Assembly (NCBI GenBank): GCA_958437495.1
Contig: CAUBOH010000009.1
Location: forward strand, 10,156 to 74,155
Origin: an uncultured Collinsella sp.
GTDB lineage: Bacteria > Actinomycetota > Coriobacteriia > Coriobacteriales > Coriobacteriaceae
Length of the DNA: 64,000 nucleotides
Reading direction: 5' to 3'
Shown: piece by piece, positions 62,275 to 64,000 of the stretch
Layout: each line of letters begins with the position of its first letter
Position numbering within the stretch: position 1 is the stretch's first letter
The notes under the pieces: generated by a model
The model's database searches: none
What the model was told of the DNA's origin: nothing
Seen by the model: the letters and a program-made list of their open reading frames with translations, nothing else
Position numbers and translations under genes: made by a program

Positions 62275-64000
62275 ATGAGCAAACTCGTCGAGGGCATCAA
62301 GGACCGCATGGTCGCTGCCGCACGCGAGGCCGCGCCCACCGTGGTGGATGCCGCACAGAAGGCCGCGACCGCTGCTGCCGAGAAAGTTGCCGAGGCGGTC
62401 GCCGAGGCAAAGAACGCGGCGGGGGAGACGTCCGTCGCTAGCGAGCCCGCCACCGCCGCTGAGCCCGTAGCCGCCGCCCACGCCCCCGAAGGCGCGATCT
62501 TCAACCCCGAGAACGCTCGTGGCAACCTGCACCTGGGCATCGACGTGGGCTCCACCACCGTCAAGCTCGCCGTGCTCAACGACGACAACCAGATCGTCTA
62601 CGCCAAGTACCAGCGCCACCACACCGACGTCCGTGCCTGCGCCCGCGACCTGTTCGAGGGTGCTGCAACCGTGCTGCCGACGGCCCAAATGACCTGCGCC
62701 ATTACCGGCTCGGGCGGCCTGCTACTGTCCCAGTGGCTCGAGCTGGAGTTTGTCCAGGAGGTCATCGCCAGCAAACGCGCCGTCGAGACCCTCATCCCGG
62801 CCACCGACGTCGCCATCGAGCTGGGCGGCGAGGACGCCAAGATCATCTACTTCGACAACGGTATCGAGCAGCGCATGAACGGCACCTGCGCCGGCGGTAC
62901 GGGCGCGTTCATCGACCAGATGGCAACCCTGCTGCACACCGACGCGAGCGGCCTCAACGAGCTCGCGGCCAACGCCACCACCATCTATCCCATCGCCAGC
63001 CGCTGCGGCGTATTTGCCAAGACCGACGTGCAGCCGCTCCTCAACGAGGGCGCCCGTCCCGAGGACGTGGCCGCTTCCATCTTCCAGGCCGTCGTGACCC
63101 AGACTATCTCGGGCCTGGCGTGCGGCCGTCCCATCCGCGGCAACGTTGCCTTCCTGGGCGGCCCGCTGCAGTACCTCTCCGAGCTGCGCCACCGCTTCTA
63201 CCTCACGCTCAACCTGGACGAGGAGCACCGCATTGTGCCCCAAAACGCTCACCTGTTTGTGGCGAGCGGCGCCGCCATGGCGCACGAGTCCAACAAGCTC
63301 AGCACGTTCCCGCAGCTCATCGAGGCCATCGACAGCTTGGGCGACACACAGGGTGCCGAGGTCGAGCGCCTGGATCCGCTCTTTGCCACCGACGAGGACT
63401 TCGCCGAGTTCAAGAACCGCCACGACGCCGAGGTCGTCCCCAAGGGCAAACTCGAAGGCTACACCGGCCGCGTGTTCATCGGCATCGACGCCGGTTCCAC
63501 CACCATGAAGGCCGCGCTCGTGGGCGAGGACGGTCAGCTGCTGCACACCTGGTACGGCAACAACAACGGCGACATTCTGGGCACGGCCAAGGTCATCATG
63601 GCCGATTTCTACAACCACATCCCCGCCGGCTGCACCATCAGCCACGTGACCACCACGGGCTACGGCGAGGCGCTGCTCATCGAGGCCCTCAAGGCCGACT
63701 CCGGCGAGATCGAGACCGTCGCGCACCTGCGCGGCGCCAAGGCGTTCCTGCCCGGCGTCGAGTTTATCCTGGACATCGGTGGCCAGGACATGAAGTGCTT
63801 GCGTGTCAAGGACGGCGTTATCGAGCACATCATGCTCAACGAGGCCTGCTCGTCGGGTTGCGGCAGCTTTATCGAGAGTTTCGCCGTGTCTATGAACATG
63901 GACGTGCGCGCGTTCGCCGATGCCGCCATCCATGCCAAGGCCCCCGTCGACCTGGGCAGCCGCTGCACGGTCTTTATGAACTCGCGCGTCAAGCAGGCGC
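62275..64000 (+). CDS. BadF/BadG/HgdC-type acyl-CoA dehydratase activase, two-module protein (5' part)
   Basis: 575 residues are visible; the gene runs off the window. An Ala/Glu-rich helical extension (1-75) precedes ASKHA module 1 ([40 protein letters not shown]) and module 2 ([38 protein letters not shown]). The cysteines between modules would hold the 4Fe-4S cluster. Such proteins couple ATP hydrolysis to one-electron activation of 2-hydroxyacyl-CoA dehydratases or benzoyl-CoA-type reductases. The large two-module form usually continues into a dehydratase-like domain. AGAGGAGAG precedes the ATG. Confidence 0.92.
   Translation, partial: MSKLVEGIKDRMVAAAREAAPTVVDAAQKAATAAAEKVAEAVAEAKNAAGETSVASEPATAAEPVAAAHAPEGAIFNPENARGNLHLGIDVGSTTVKLAVLNDDNQIVYAKYQRHHTDVRACARDLFEGAATVLPTAQMTCAITGSGGLLLSQWLELEFVQEVIASKRAVETLIPATDVAIELGGEDAKIIYFDNGIEQRMNGTCAGGTGAFIDQMATLLHTDASGLNELAANATTIYPIASRCGVFAKTDVQPLLNEGARPEDVAASIFQAVVTQTISGLACGRPIRGNVAFLGGPLQYLSELRHRFYLTLNLDEEHRIVPQNAHLFVASGAAMAHESNKLSTFPQLIEAIDSLGDTQGAEVERLDPLFATDEDFAEFKNRHDAEVVPKGKLEGYTGRVFIGIDAGSTTMKAALVGEDGQLLHTWYGNNNGDILGTAKVIMADFYNHIPAGCTISHVTTTGYGEALLIEALKADSGEIETVAHLRGAKAFLPGVEFILDIGGQDMKCLRVKDGVIEHIMLNEACSSGCGSFIESFAVSMNMDVRAFADAAIHAKAPVDLGSRCTVFMNSRVKQA

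Overview
The window is 64 kb of a GC-rich, anaerobic, host-associated actinobacterial chromosome, most like Coriobacteriia and probably Collinsella. This placement is inferred from gene content and codon use; no 16S or other marker RNA is present. Genes supporting it include fermentative pyruvate formate-lyase with its activase, a 2-hydroxyacyl-CoA dehydratase-type activase, an agmatine deiminase/permease pair, and strongly G/C-ending codons. I saw no tRNA, rRNA, CRISPR array, prophage or transposase gene.

Layout. 1-3.1 kb: end of an amino-acid permease, agmatine deiminase, DAHP synthase. 3.4-8.1 kb: MarR-controlled heterodimeric ABC exporter (minus strand). 8.4-10.3 kb: short-chain dehydrogenase plus 2-keto-3-deoxygluconate permease. 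10.7-15.4 kb: pyruvate formate-lyase split into two genes, a DegV protein and the PFL activase. 15.7-18.3 kb: beta-lactamase-like serine hydrolase, MTA/SAH nucleosidase, EngB GTPase. 18.5-23.8 kb: threonine/aspartate-family genes thrB, thrC, lysC, asd. 24.2-30.7 kb: DNA methyltransferase-type repair protein, two-component system, MacB/FtsX-type ABC pair. 31.2-40.6 kb: membrane-anchored XRE regulator, phosphofructokinase, Ntn-type amidase, M18 aminopeptidase, 2-hydroxyacid dehydrogenase, methionine aminopeptidase, radical SAM protein, alpha/beta hydrolase. 40.8-43.1 kb: degenerate GGDEF-REC-HD-GYP protein with an HPt partner. 43.3-46.8 kb: a lower-GC cassette (DUF2975-like protein, XRE regulator, LanFEG-like ABC system), probably acquired. 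46.9-51.2 kb: class I amidotransferase-like hydrolase and a polar amino-acid ABC importer. 51.5-64 kb: alcohol dehydrogenase, atypical DXS-family enzyme, HD protein, CmpB-like membrane protein, amtB-glnK, TetR-MFS efflux pair, HAD phosphatase, and a TetR gene followed by the start of a BadF-type activase that runs off the end.

The most unusual gene arrangement is the split pyruvate formate-lyase. The main chain stops just before the glycyl-radical domain. That domain is a separate 83-residue gene with its own ribosome site in a different frame, after two hairpins.

The most unusual non-coding feature is the density of palindromic elements in the gaps. At least eight families can be distinguished by eye. 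The best is an approximately 150-nt element present twice (1960-2107 and 36566-36714), each time at the 3' end of a minus-strand gene that converges on a plus-strand gene. Its three helices differ in sequence between copies but keep base pairing, while the unpaired segments are conserved.
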